From NCBI GenBank assembly GCA_015179045.1, contig WHUZ01000111.1, forward strand, positions 111,611-175,610: DNA of 64,000 nucleotides, read 5' to 3'. How positions within the stretch are numbered: the first letter of the stretch is position 1; every line of letters starts with the position of its first letter. A model generated the notes under the pieces. It did no database searches. It was not told the DNA's origin and was given only the letters and a program-made list of their open reading frames with translations. The DNA is from Kalaharituber pfeilii (Eukaryota; Ascomycota; Pezizomycetes; Pezizales; Pezizaceae). Of this stretch, positions 53,864-62,207 are shown piece by piece. A program made the position numbers and the translations under genes.

Positions 53864-55233
53864 TTTTTTTTTTTTTTTTTTTTATATCATTTAATCGCTT
53901 GCCGCCCTAAGGGCTATGGCGATGTTGTGCTATATAAATAAGAGAAAGTTAATATCCACGACCGAAGCTTCCCGCCTAAATACCCCAAGCCTCAACCCTG
54001 TCCTAAATACATGTATTTCCCGCTGTTTCCATTTGTCTTGCGGGAGGGAAAGCGGCCAGCAGTCTACCTCACCCCCGTCCCCTATCGGCTTCATACCGGC
54101 ACGCCCTCAACCATCTTCCTCCGAGCCTGACCCTGTCGACGTCCTGCTGGTCCTCCAGAAAAACTACCACCGAACTCGTCTTCTTTCCTTCCCCAACCAG
54201 TAAGTCCTTCCTTCTCAACCAGCGAACCCCAACAATCTTCCTCAGGTCCTTGTTGTCCTCTCCCAGCCATCGTTGCACCTTCCCCAAATCCCTCCTCAAC
54301 GCAACCCCATGTACAACGATGCCGATCCTGACCTTTGGCTTCGGCGTCGGCTCCCGATTCCCCGCAGGAGGAAGTGTCCTCTTCTTCTTCCCCTTTGTCT
54401 CACTCCTCGGGGGTGGTGGTGGAGATGGTGGTGCCGCCTGTGGCTTCGGTGATGGTGGCGGCGGTGAAATTGGCTGTGTTGCGCCCGACGCTGCGATCTT
54501 CTTCGCCTCCTCGTCGCTGAGTCGGCGTTTCTCTTCGTAGGGGTGATTTGGCGCAGGCATCTTCCCCTTCCTCTTCCGGCTCCCGGAGGCGGGGGTGTCA
54601 CGTGGTGCCTCCCGCTGGCGCTTCTTCCTGTCGGCGGGTGGCGATGGTGGTGAAGGTGGAGGCGGTGGCTTCTCCTGATGTTGTGGTGGCGGTGGCGGTG
54701 GGGGCGGTGGTGGTGGTGGTGGTGGCGGTGGCTCCACCGGAAGCGTCTCCACTGACGTGATGGGGCTGAACCCAAGTGTCTGTGGCGGCGGTGGTGGTGG
54801 TGGAGGTGGTAAAAGTCGGACCTGGTAATCTTGAAACACGAAAGACATCACCGTCCCGTCCCTCGGTGGAACGTTCGTCTGGTTCTCGTAATGCCAATAG
54901 TCTCTGATCACCGAATGTAACCCTCCCGTGCCCGCGTTCCTCAACTTTCGCTGCATCATCGCCCAATCTGAAGCCCATGCCCGCGCCATTCTCACTGGTC
55001 AATCAAACGGTCTTGGCGCGTCGATGTGTTGGCAACGGAGGTGGTGAGCTGATGGATTCTCAGAATTTCTCCCCTCGGGGGAAACTCGCTCTGTCGGGTA
55101 TTTGAGAATAAAAATTAGATCAAAGTACTCGGCTCGCCGAGAGCTTTCGATCTATGTAGGTTTCAGCGGGGGGGGGACGTTGTGGTTGCGGAGTCGCTTC
55201 CAAACGCTCGTCCTGAGGTGGTTGTTGTCGGTG
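53864..55233 (-). mobile_element. Full-length, intact ORF1-only half-LINE
   Basis: 1,370 bp with perfect 13-bp duplication TAAAGTCGTGCGT at 53851-53863 and 55234-55246. 5' end CACCGACAACAACCACCTCA, a leader of about 240 bp, one intact ORF1, a 3' UTR of about 140 bp, the A hairpin (ATCGC/GCGAT stem) and an A-run. No reverse transcriptase coding is present, so it must be moved in trans. It is the best reference copy of this element type in the window. Confidence 0.93.
54069..54989 (-). CDS. LINE ORF1 protein of half-LINE (intact)
   Basis: 306 residues from ATG 54989 (MARAWASDWAMMQRKLRNAG); a GTG six bases earlier extends the frame but is not needed. After about 60 residues come proline runs (two long stretches near residues 60 and 90, encoded by a CCN-rich repeat), a Lys/Arg-rich nuclear-localisation-like segment (ADRKKRQREAPRD, SRKRKGKMP), a further Pro/Lys spacer, and the conserved C-terminal domain of about 85 residues: IVVHGVALRRDLGKVQRWLG, KIVGVRWLRRKDLLVGEGKK, SSVVVFLED, RVRLGGRWLRACRYEADRGR. 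In Tad-like ORF1 proteins such a domain precedes CCHC zinc knuckles; here the stop comes before any knuckle. The probable role is RNA binding in a LINE ribonucleoprotein. Whether the protein is made is unknown. Confidence 0.85.
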   Translation of the reverse strand: MARAWASDWAMMQRKLRNAGTGGLHSVIRDYWHYENQTNVPPRDGTVMSFVFQDYQVRLLPPPPPPPPPQTLGFSPITSVETLPVEPPPPPPPPPPPPPPPPQHQEKPPPPPSPPSPPADRKKRQREAPRDTPASGSRKRKGKMPAPNHPYEEKRRLSDEEAKKIAASGATQPISPPPPSPKPQAAPPSPPPPPRSETKGKKKRTLPPAGNREPTPKPKVRIGIVVHGVALRRDLGKVQRWLGEDNKDLRKIVGVRWLRRKDLLVGEGKKTSSVVVFLEDQQDVDRVRLGGRWLRACRYEADRGRG

Positions 55234-55376
55234 TAAAGTCGTGCGTGTATGAGACAGACAGGGGAAGGAAATAGACGTTGGGTGTTGTTCTACCCGCATC
55301 ACGGAGGAGCCCATAGGGCGGCACGCGAGTAATGAAATAAAAAAAATAAAAAAAAAAAAAAAAATCATCCAAACTC

Positions 55377-56050
55377 ACAGAAATTTGAGTCCCATGAATG
55401 CCTATTGGCATTGAATCCTCCCTAATCTTGACTGCCCTATAAGAAAAAATTAACTTGAAAAAAGAAAAACAGAGAAATGGAAGAAGAAATGAAAGAATGA
55501 ATGATGAAGAGGGCAAAGTGACGATGCCAATGAAGGAAGAAATGTACCAACGTAAGACAAACTGGCAATGAGAGAACAAAGGTACTTTGACGAGTCAGAT
55601 ATGCCCCAGCAGAGGGCCATGTGAGATTGATCCCGCTAGCATTCCTATGATAAATACATATAGAGTGCTCTATGGTATAAAATCGCATAGTTTTCGTTAA
55701 GACTGCCATTAAGATGCGGAGTGCCCTATGAGTTGATAACTGGGAATAAATACCAAGCCTTGAAGCTTGAGTCAAGATCACGAGAGTAAATATATCACGG
55801 GTCCCTTTCGTAATTCGTGGGGGCAGTACATATTTAAACATGTGATAGGTGCGCCGTTTCCAATGCTGCAGGGACAGCCAGGGACTAGAACCATGGAGTC
55901 GTGATTTAAACTAGCTGCTGGACTAAATATAGCGGAGTCGTGATTTAAACTAGCTGCTGGACTAAATATAGCGCAGTTTTAACTGTATACACATGCAGAA
56001 AGCTCAACCCTTCCATAATTTTTTTGTGTCAACAGATATGAATCTTGTAG
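55377..56050. other. No recognisable gene; 39-bp direct repeat
   Basis: No gene. At 55895-55933 and 55934-55972 a 39-bp unit (GGAGTCGTGATTTAAACTAG onward) is repeated twice without change. Confidence 0.6.
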
Positions 56051-56065
56051 CTCAAGTTTATGCTC

Positions 56066-57930
56066 TTTTTTTTTTTTTTTTTTATTCACGTAACCCCGCA
56101 TACAGGCTACCAGCCTATGGCAGGGACCCATATACCCGGGCCAGGTTTGAGACAACTAACTACGGAATCTACATACACCCTTGAGCACCCAGTGCCCTCC
56201 GTCCCCCGGTCCCCGGCTACCCCAGATCGAGGCAGGCAAACCAGTACTCGACCGGGTCACCTTCCACGCCTTCTTGCTTCCATCCTTTCTCCTCTAGGTC
56301 CTTCCAGGACTGCCAGGTGACATGTGCCCCATTTTTGTTCTTCCTCTGGGGCCGCTCCAGTTCTGTGCATCTGAACACCACATGCTCAGCACTCCATGCC
56401 TCACCACATGTGCATTGTACCTCCTCGCCACTGACCATCCTCCTCCACATAGCTCCGCCTTTTCCAGTCCGCAGCCAAGTGTAATTTGTGAGTGCTCTCC
56501 TGCCCCACTTCACGAATTTGCCCTTCCCAAACCCTGCACGCTCCCTCTCCTCTTTTCTTTTTCGAACTAACTCTTGACGCAGCCCACCCTCAGTGGCCTG
56601 CCCACCATACCTCATGCACTTGGCCCCCTCTTTGGCCAACTCATCCGCCTTCTCATTGCCTTCTATCCCCACGTGGGCCTTGACCCATGCCAGCTTCACT
56701 GCATCCGCCTTCCTTAGCCTCCGCCGCCTCTCTGCAATCAGCTCTATCACCCGCGCTAGGTCTGCGGTTCTTGCCTTGCCAGTTTTTCCTGCTTTCTAGA
56801 CTGCACTGATAGCTGCCTGAGAATCTGCGAGTAGTAGTACTTTTGCACTGCCATCAACTGCTTCAAGGGCACCCCTCATTCCTGAGACCTCACCGTCCCA
56901 CACAGTTGCCTTTGTGCCTACCCACCGGGACCCCTCTGACTCACCTGCTACCACCTGCCTCCAGCACCATCCGCCACCAACACCGCCTTCCTCACTGCGG
57001 CTCCCGTCTGTAAAAATAGCCACCGAGTCACCCTTAGCCTCATTGATGGCCTTTTCCCATTTGGCTGGGGCGTCTTCCTTGCACAACTTGAGGTCAATGA
57101 CCTCAATGCCTGTCTGTGGTAGGTGTACATCTCGCCCCCAGGACACTCTCTCCTCCTCATTGACCTCGAGAGTGCTGGCAATCTTTCCAGCTACTGACTC
57201 AAACCCATCATTTTTGTCTGTAGCATAACTCAAGCTAAAGTCTCTCCAGTCCCTCCCCCTTTCACCCTCTCTGTCTGGGTCTGGGGCTACCATTCCAGTG
57301 AAGCTTTCCGGCCATAAATCTCCAACTCCTGTAGGGTCCCTCACTGATCTTAGTGCATATCTTGCTTGGCCTTGATCGAGAATCGTCGTTACACTCTCTA
57401 CTCCAGCAATGGCCTCGACCTTTACTCTCGCTGCCCCTCGGACTGCACCAGTGCATTTGCGAAGTGCTTGATACTGCAACTTCTCAAACTCCTCTCTCCA
57501 CTGCTTCTGGCCTCTCCACCCAATTTCGGATCCCCAAAGGGCCACTGCCCTTACCATGCCTGTATAAGCCTTTCTCCATGAGATAGGACTCATACCCCAT
57601 TGAGAGTTGCCTAGCCCAGACAGCGCGCCCATGAGTTTCCTGGCTTTCTCGATCCGGCTTTTCCAGTGGAGGTCGAAATCAAGAGTGCTATCACAAATCA
57701 CCCCTAGCCACCTGCACCTCTCAACATCTGCCCTTCTCTTGGCCTTCTTACCCATGACTAGGACCTCCTCCTTTGAGGTCTCCAGTGGTAGATCGTGAGC
57801 TTCAGCAACCTCCCTGAGTACTCCTGCAATTCTCTCCCCGATTCTCCTCATATCCTTTCCTCCTTCCCAATCCAGGATAACACAGTTCATATCATCTACA
57901 AATGAGGGCAGCTCCACTTCACAGTCTCTA
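56066..57930 (-). mobile_element. 5'-truncated family B LINE, 1.87 kb
   Basis: T-run, ATTCACGTAACCCCGCATAC, B hairpin with strong inner stem AGGC/GCCT, then the 3' half of ORF2. Perfect 15-bp duplication CTCAAGTTTATGCTC at 56051-56065 and 57931-57945. The longest and best preserved LINE fragment here. Confidence 0.95.
56217..57930 (-). pseudogene. LINE ORF2: RT palm/thumb to RNase H and knuckle
   Basis: Minus strand, about 570 codons. It begins in the RT palm with SFVDDMNCVI (FVDD in the place of the catalytic YADD), then RCRWLGVICDSTLDFDLHW and the thumb (KLMGALSGLGNSQWGMSP, AYTGMVRAVALWGSEIGW). RNase H follows: AIFTDGSRSEEGG, WDGEVSGMRGALEA, LLADSQAAISAV, a single in-frame TAG at 56796, then LAWVKAHVGIEGNEKADELA. 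The C terminus has the knuckle CTCGEAWSAEHVVFRC. The sister copy at 36098 has Q where the TAG stands, so a CAG-to-TAG change explains it. 5' truncation removed the endonuclease and RT fingers. Confidence 0.9.
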
Positions 57931-57978
57931 CTCAAGTTTATGCTCGCGTGTATTGCCCAGTCTTAGGATAGCAGTGTT

Positions 57979-58036
57979 CTCGCCATAGCCACAGGGCAGC
58001 ATGTGAGTAAGGATAAAGAAAGAAATCAAAAAAATC
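57979..58036 (+). mobile_element. Mini-retroposon A, worn
   Basis: CTCGCCATAGCCACAGGGCA to GAGTAAGGATAAAG and an A-rich tail. Short duplication GCAGTGTT at 57971-57978 and 58037-58044. Confidence 0.75.
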
Positions 58037-58044
58037 GCAGTGTT

Positions 58045-58440
58045 AAGTCAGGTAATGAATTTAATTGAGGCGAATTGGTTCGACTATTCATTATGATATT
58101 CCACCGTAGTGTCGTAATATTCCAATAGAATGCCACACGCGGGTGTCACGCATCTGATTCCGCGTACTTGCGCACACCCGGCTGTGGTGTAATTTACAAC
58201 ACCCTTTCGGGTGGGACACCATTTCAGGTGTCCTCATACAAAAAGATGACATCCGCGGAATTGACCTCCCGCCCGGGTGTAGCGACAACACCCGACACTT
58301 TGCATCACAGTGCCCTACCGCCACCGTAAATGGGACAGCTGTGGGACAGCTGTGGGTAGCTGCCGCAGTACGTAACCATTCGTGCGTGCTCTTTTCTCAA
58401 GGTTTCTTTTTCCTTTTTAACTTGTAGATTTCCGCTCAGT
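58045..58440. other. No gene; clustered CGGGTGT inverted words
   Basis: Between 58135 and 58295 the words CGGGTGT and ACACCCG/ACACCC recur in both orientations (58139, 58181, 58199, 58208, 58273, 58286), so the segment could fold extensively; it may be a MITE relic. No gene is supported. Confidence 0.4.
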
Positions 58441-58451
58441 AGGTCAGTATT

Positions 58452-58518
58452 CAGCCCTGCCATGGCGAACAGCTGCACGCGGGGTCATGTGATAAAAAAA
58501 AAAAAAAAAAAAAAAAGA
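58452..58518 (+). mobile_element. Mini-retroposon B (hairpin only)
   Basis: CAGCCCTGCCATGGCGAACA to GGGGTCATGTGAT plus A-run and GA. Perfect duplication AGGTCAGTATT at 58441-58451 and 58519-58529. Confidence 0.92.
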
Positions 58519-58747
58519 AGGTCAGTATTGAAAGTGCCAACTTAACCATGATGTTTACTCCTACACGTCTCTCTCTTCTCTTATAGTCTGTGCCATCTGC
58601 CATGTCCGACCGCGTGCCTTCTTGACTTTTATACTTGTTACATCCTGGAAGTTCCTGCATAGCTTATCAGGTGTTTTCACCTCAATCTCTCATATACTTG
58701 CTTCTGAGCACAGCCTGAGTGAGAGCTACTGAGATGTTGATATTGAT

Positions 58748-58915
58748 TGTTAAGCTAGATAGCAAAAGCAATAGAAAAGACAGCACTAGTACTTATGCAC
58801 ACGCGGGCGGCTAGCTATTTAAGGAGACCTCTAAGCCTCAGAGTGGTGGTCAAGCTTCCAGCGTTGTCGTCAGTTACATCACTATTTTAGCTACATCATC
58901 GTAGAATCCGTAACA
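58748..58915 (+). mobile_element. Solo LTR relic, 168 bp
   Basis: Starts TGTTAAGCTAGATAGC, has TATTTAAGG at 58817 as a possible TATA box, then GGTCAAGCTTCCAGCGTTGT and ends CGTAGAATCCGTAACA, matching 40381-40530. No target duplication was found. Confidence 0.55.
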
Positions 58916-59010
58916 GACACGGCCTTGCGCTTGTAAAACTGTGACATATACCGGAGGGCAGATAAGGCCATCATAAAAGTAAAGACAAATTACATGATAT
59001 TTGAATTCTT

Positions 59011-59094
59011 TTTTTTTTTTAATTTATTTTTTTTTATTTTTATTTTTATTTTTATTTTTTTTTGTCATTAATCGCTGGCCGCCCTATTTGAATT
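59011..59094 (-). mobile_element. Mini-retroposon A with long interrupted T-run
   Basis: A 55-bp run of T with single A interruptions, then GTCATTAATCGCTGGCCGCC. The copy starts within the hairpin. Perfect duplication TATTTGAATTCTT at 58998-59010 and 59095-59107. Confidence 0.88.
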
Positions 59095-59159
59095 CTTTCG
59101 ACGGCGAAAACATGCAACATATCTCTGTTTTCTTGCTTTTTGCAATGTGCCTTTGTAGT

Positions 59160-59579
59160 AATACACGGGATCGCCCTACGGAAGGACCTAGGGAAGGTCA
59201 GACTTTGGTTGGAGGCCGCGAACAAGGATTTAGGAAAGATCACTGGGATTCGCTGGCTGAGGAAGAAGACTACGCTGGTCATGGAAGGGAAGAAAACCAC
59301 CTCGGTGGTAGTATACCTGGAAAAGGAGACTGAGGGTGGGAGAGTGAGGCTCGGAGGACGTTGGTTGAGATCGGATTGGTATGAGTCGGAGAGGGGACGG
59401 AAATAGGACATACCGGGACTGCCACCCGCATCATGGAGAAGTCTCGCGGGCTCCACATGTAGTTAGGAGCAGATAGTTTGGGGTTGTTTTTGACTTCTTT
59501 GGTTTTTCTCTTTTAATAGAGACCTCGCCATAGCCCTTTGGGCGGTCTGCGAGTATTGATATAAAAAAAAAAAAAAAAA
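59160..59579 (+). mobile_element. 5'-truncated ORF1-only half-LINE
   Basis: 420 bp with perfect 15-bp duplication ATGTGCCTTTGTAGT at 59145-59159 and 59580-59594. Contains the ORF1 C-terminal domain in frame from its first base to the stop at 59406 (GIALRKDLGKVRLWLEAANK, GIRWLRKKTTLVMEGKKT, RVRLGGRWLRSDWYESERGR), then the half-LINE 3' UTR (CCCGCATCATGG, CGCGGGCTCCACAT), hairpin at 59522 and A-run. The coding part has no lesion. Confidence 0.93.
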
Positions 59580-59722
59580 ATGTGCCTTTGTAGTTCAAGC
59601 CACCCACGAGCTGGATATAATTCACAGCGTGCAGCGCGAACCTACAGTTGACGCCACTTTTGGACTTTTACCCGTCATGATGGGGATATGCACCAACTAC
59701 AATTCCCTTGTTCAAGCTGTTG

Positions 59723-59777
59723 AAAAAAAAAAATTATCATGTAACCGCGCTTACCGCCGTTCGCTATGGCAGGGCAG
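59723..59777 (-). mobile_element. B-type hairpin with T-run at its 3' end
   Basis: Plus strand AAAAAAAAAAATTATCATGTAACC, then CGCTTACCGCCGTTCGCTAT and GGCAGGGC. On the minus strand the B hairpin is followed by T rather than A, like the copy at 52590. No duplication was found. Confidence 0.6.
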
Positions 59778-59795
59778 ATGTCAATCATAGTGCGG

Positions 59796-60027
59796 ATGAA
59801 TTGGGCGGGACGACTGTGATGGACAAGGGAATCATACCTTTCTTTTCTTCATTTCCCTTCTAATCTTCTTGACCGATGGACTGAAAGGGGCGGGGCGACG
59901 GGAATCATACCTTTTTTCCTTTTCTTTATTTTTCCTTCCATTCTTCTTCAACCTTGTAACTAGACCTCGCCATAGCCTATCGGGCGGCATGCGAGTACTA
60001 ATATAAAAAATGAAAATAAAAATAAAA
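59796..60027 (+). mobile_element. 5'-truncated family A LINE 3' UTR
   Basis: 232 bp: unassigned sequence with a direct repeat (GGGAATCATACCTTT at 59829 and 59900), A hairpin at 59966 (CTCGCCATAGCCTATCGGGC) and a tail of A with TG/T interruptions. Perfect duplication AATCATAGTGCGG at 59783-59795 and 60028-60040. Confidence 0.88.
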
Positions 60028-60280
60028 AATCATAGTGCGGTCCTCCATCGAATAATTTTCTGTAAACGGTAATTACCACTCCGTGCAGTAAGCACAGATC
60101 GTAGGAACAGTGTGGAAACTTCCCGTTTGCTTTGCAAGGTTAGGGCGGAAAAGTACATGGCCTGACGCGGTCCGAATGCAGGTAGCGGCAAGGTGACTTC
60201 CCGGTCTCAGGGCCTTGACCAAACCTCTGAAGGGGAATATATACCCGTTTTTAACAAATACGTGCCGTGCAATGGTTTCG

Positions 60281-60337
60281 AGCAGCCCTGCCATAGCGAT
60301 TAGCGATAAGCGGTGGATGCGTGAGATAAAAAAAAAA
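60281..60337 (+). mobile_element. Mini-retroposon B, worn
   Basis: AGCAGCCCTGCCATAGCGAT to GGATGCGTGAGAT plus A-run; short duplication GGTTTCG at 60274-60280 and 60338-60344. Stem bases changed on both sides (GATTAGCGATAAGC). Confidence 0.75.
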
Positions 60338-60589
60338 GGTTTCGCGGAAAGCCACGAAATCTGACGGCCCTTCGATTACACCGCTGCAAGTACAGTCTGA
60401 TATGACTGACCATACAGATCTCTCGATAACGCATACTTCGGGAAAATCATGGTCTCAACAAACAGCAGATGGCTCTGTAAACTAGTAAACAACTATGCTG
60501 CAGGCTGTGACTTGAATTTGCAATAACCCAGGGATAACTACTTATAGCTCTAGTTGTTTGTGCCCTCAGTTACTCTCGACGCCAAATCT

Positions 60590-61673
60590 CTATCCTGCAT
60601 ACTCAATACAACCTTTACTTCCAGCGATATTACATTTCCGACAGTACAAGATCTGATTACCCCAGCTTTTCCCAATCCAATTGTCAGCATTACATTGTGT
60701 ACATCTATATCTGAAGCCGATGTCGCAGCGCGTAAGACACTCTTGACCAGTCACTCCACGCTGATCTTCCCCGATTTCATTGTTCACACGATGACATCTT
60801 AAACATTTAATATTCATCAGCCCTGCATACTGGCAGTTGGAGCAATATCGAAATAAGATGTGATCACGATTAGTTGCAACAGCTACTTTCGAAGCCTTTT
60901 GATCATCAGCGACCTTGGGAACCACTTCCATCCATGGTGGCGTTGCGGCCGCATGCGACAACATGACTAAAGCAGTTGCCAAATCCGGATACTGGTGAAG
61001 TAGTGAACCAAATTCACTATTACCTCTAAAAACGTCGAGTGACCAGGCGGTGTATTGAGCAAGGTACTTCAGTAGCTTCTCTGATGGCACAGCATTGGGG
61101 GCTAATGAGGTCTTGTTTTCAGTTGTACATGGGAGGTTTTCGAAGGCATAGGTGATGGCAAATAGGATTGCTGAAACATCCTCCTCATCAGACACCATGC
61201 CAACATGGGATAGGTATGCAGTGATTTTGGAATACGCAAGATCCTTCAGGATTGAGGTATTGAACCGGTCTGCAAGTGCATAGAGTTTGATATGCTGTAG
61301 CAGAGCTGAAGTGCTTTTCGGAAGAGGACTGTATGACTCACATCTGGTTAACATTGGCATTCAGCAGATTTGAGTGCAATGGTAACAGTATAATAGGAAG
61401 TGCACCCTGGAGATTCACTTACGGTGTATAATCTTTTGTATAGGCCCACACAAGGAATGCCTTCATTGTTGGGTCATCTACATCACTCAATTCCATAACA
61501 CCCTCCAGGCCCTCCTTCATGTTGTTGTTAACATGCTTGTCCAGTTCTGGAGAAAGTGATGCCAGCAAATCGCGATGCACATAAAACTCTGACTTCTTTT
61601 GTCGGGCGACACTCCTATCTGCTGAAGGGGAATGATTATCGCAATTGGCTAGTGTAGCTTTCGCATCTTTCAA
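60590..61673 (-). CDS. BTB/POZ protein with C-terminal zinc-ribbon-like end, copy 4
   Basis: Exon 1 ends at 61423; intron 61422-61329 (94 bp, donor GTAAGT, acceptor ATACAG); exon 2 61328-60590. The BTB part has KSEFYVHRDLLASLSPELDK and MELSDVDDPTMKAFLVWAYT; the helical part ADRFNTSILKDLAYSKITAY follows. After TPPWMEVVPK it carries a domain absent from the truncated copies: CSNCQYAGLMNIKCLRCHRV, CLTRCDIGFRYRCTQC and LYCRKCN, at least four CxxC pairs, likely to bind zinc. About 330 residues are visible. The start is not settled: the frame is open upstream (FLRSSFFKIVLKD) without an ATG, so an upstream exon is likely; MDTECVWPLFELSS at about 61795 is a candidate. No lesion is seen; this looks like the founding form of the family here. 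Confidence 0.78.
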
Positions 61674-62128
61674 TACAATTTTAAAAAAGGAAGAGCGTAG
61701 AAACTCATGAGTTACTCTATGAGAGGAGACGTCAGTGCAGGTCTGTGGAGGGATGACAGCTCAAACAATGGCCATACGCACTCCGTATCCATAATCACCT
61801 AACCAGTAGTGGGAAGCCTGTGTTGCAGGATAATCGAGCTCAACGACCTGAAGACTTTAGAGCGATAGCAAACTTTTAAGCCTGAGGGAGTTATATGAGA
61901 TTCAGGTCAAAGACATAATATTCTAAATCGAAAGGCTAGAAGTTCAATTAGCGAATTGATGATAATCGACACATCGCAGTCACCTACTATACTCGAGTGC
62001 TGGATGAGGCACCGATGAATGTCCGCTGCGCCCACGGATGTCCACTAGGTTTTGAAGTACCAGATTTCACCTTGCTTTAACGGATGTCCTTTGCTTTGCA
62101 CGATGATAAAGTAGCCGCCTATTTTAAG
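61674..62128 (-). other. BTB copy 4 upstream region, shared with 19340-19800
   Basis: Aligns with the flank of the remnant at 19340-19800. On the minus strand both contain an ATG-started stretch MD(T/Q)ECVWPLFELSS, more conserved than its surroundings, which could be a first coding exon joined to the BTB exon by an intron. Splice sites could not be fixed. Confidence 0.45.
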
Positions 62129-62139
62129 CGGGGTTGATC

Positions 62140-62207
62140 GCCTTGCAATAGTGAGTAGCGATAAGCAGGGTTACATCATTAAAAAAAAAAAAGAAAAAAA
62201 AAAAAAG
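62140..62207 (+). mobile_element. Mini-retroposon B, worn
   Basis: GCCTTGCAATAGTGAGTAGC to AGGGTTACATCATT plus an A-run with one G. Duplication GCGGGGTTGATC (62128-62139) versus GCGGGTTGATC (62208-62218), one base different. Confidence 0.78.

Larger units (their letters stand above)
53457..55364 (+). mobile_element. Outer ORF1-only half-LINE, split by a younger one
   Basis: Duplication TCATCCAAACTC at 53445-53456 and 55365-55376. The element's own sequence is 53457-53863 plus 55247-55364, about 525 bp, 5'-truncated. Reading across the nested element gives the end of the ORF1 domain: KVRLGGKWLKS before it and CVYETDRGRK-stop after it, then the half-LINE 3' UTR (CCCGCATCA), the worn A hairpin at 55312 and an A-run. 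Confidence 0.88.

Noticed and set aside
54296..54775. His/Arg-rich frame opposite ORF1
   Set aside because: Alternate phase of the CCN-rich proline stretch of the ORF1 at 54069-54989.
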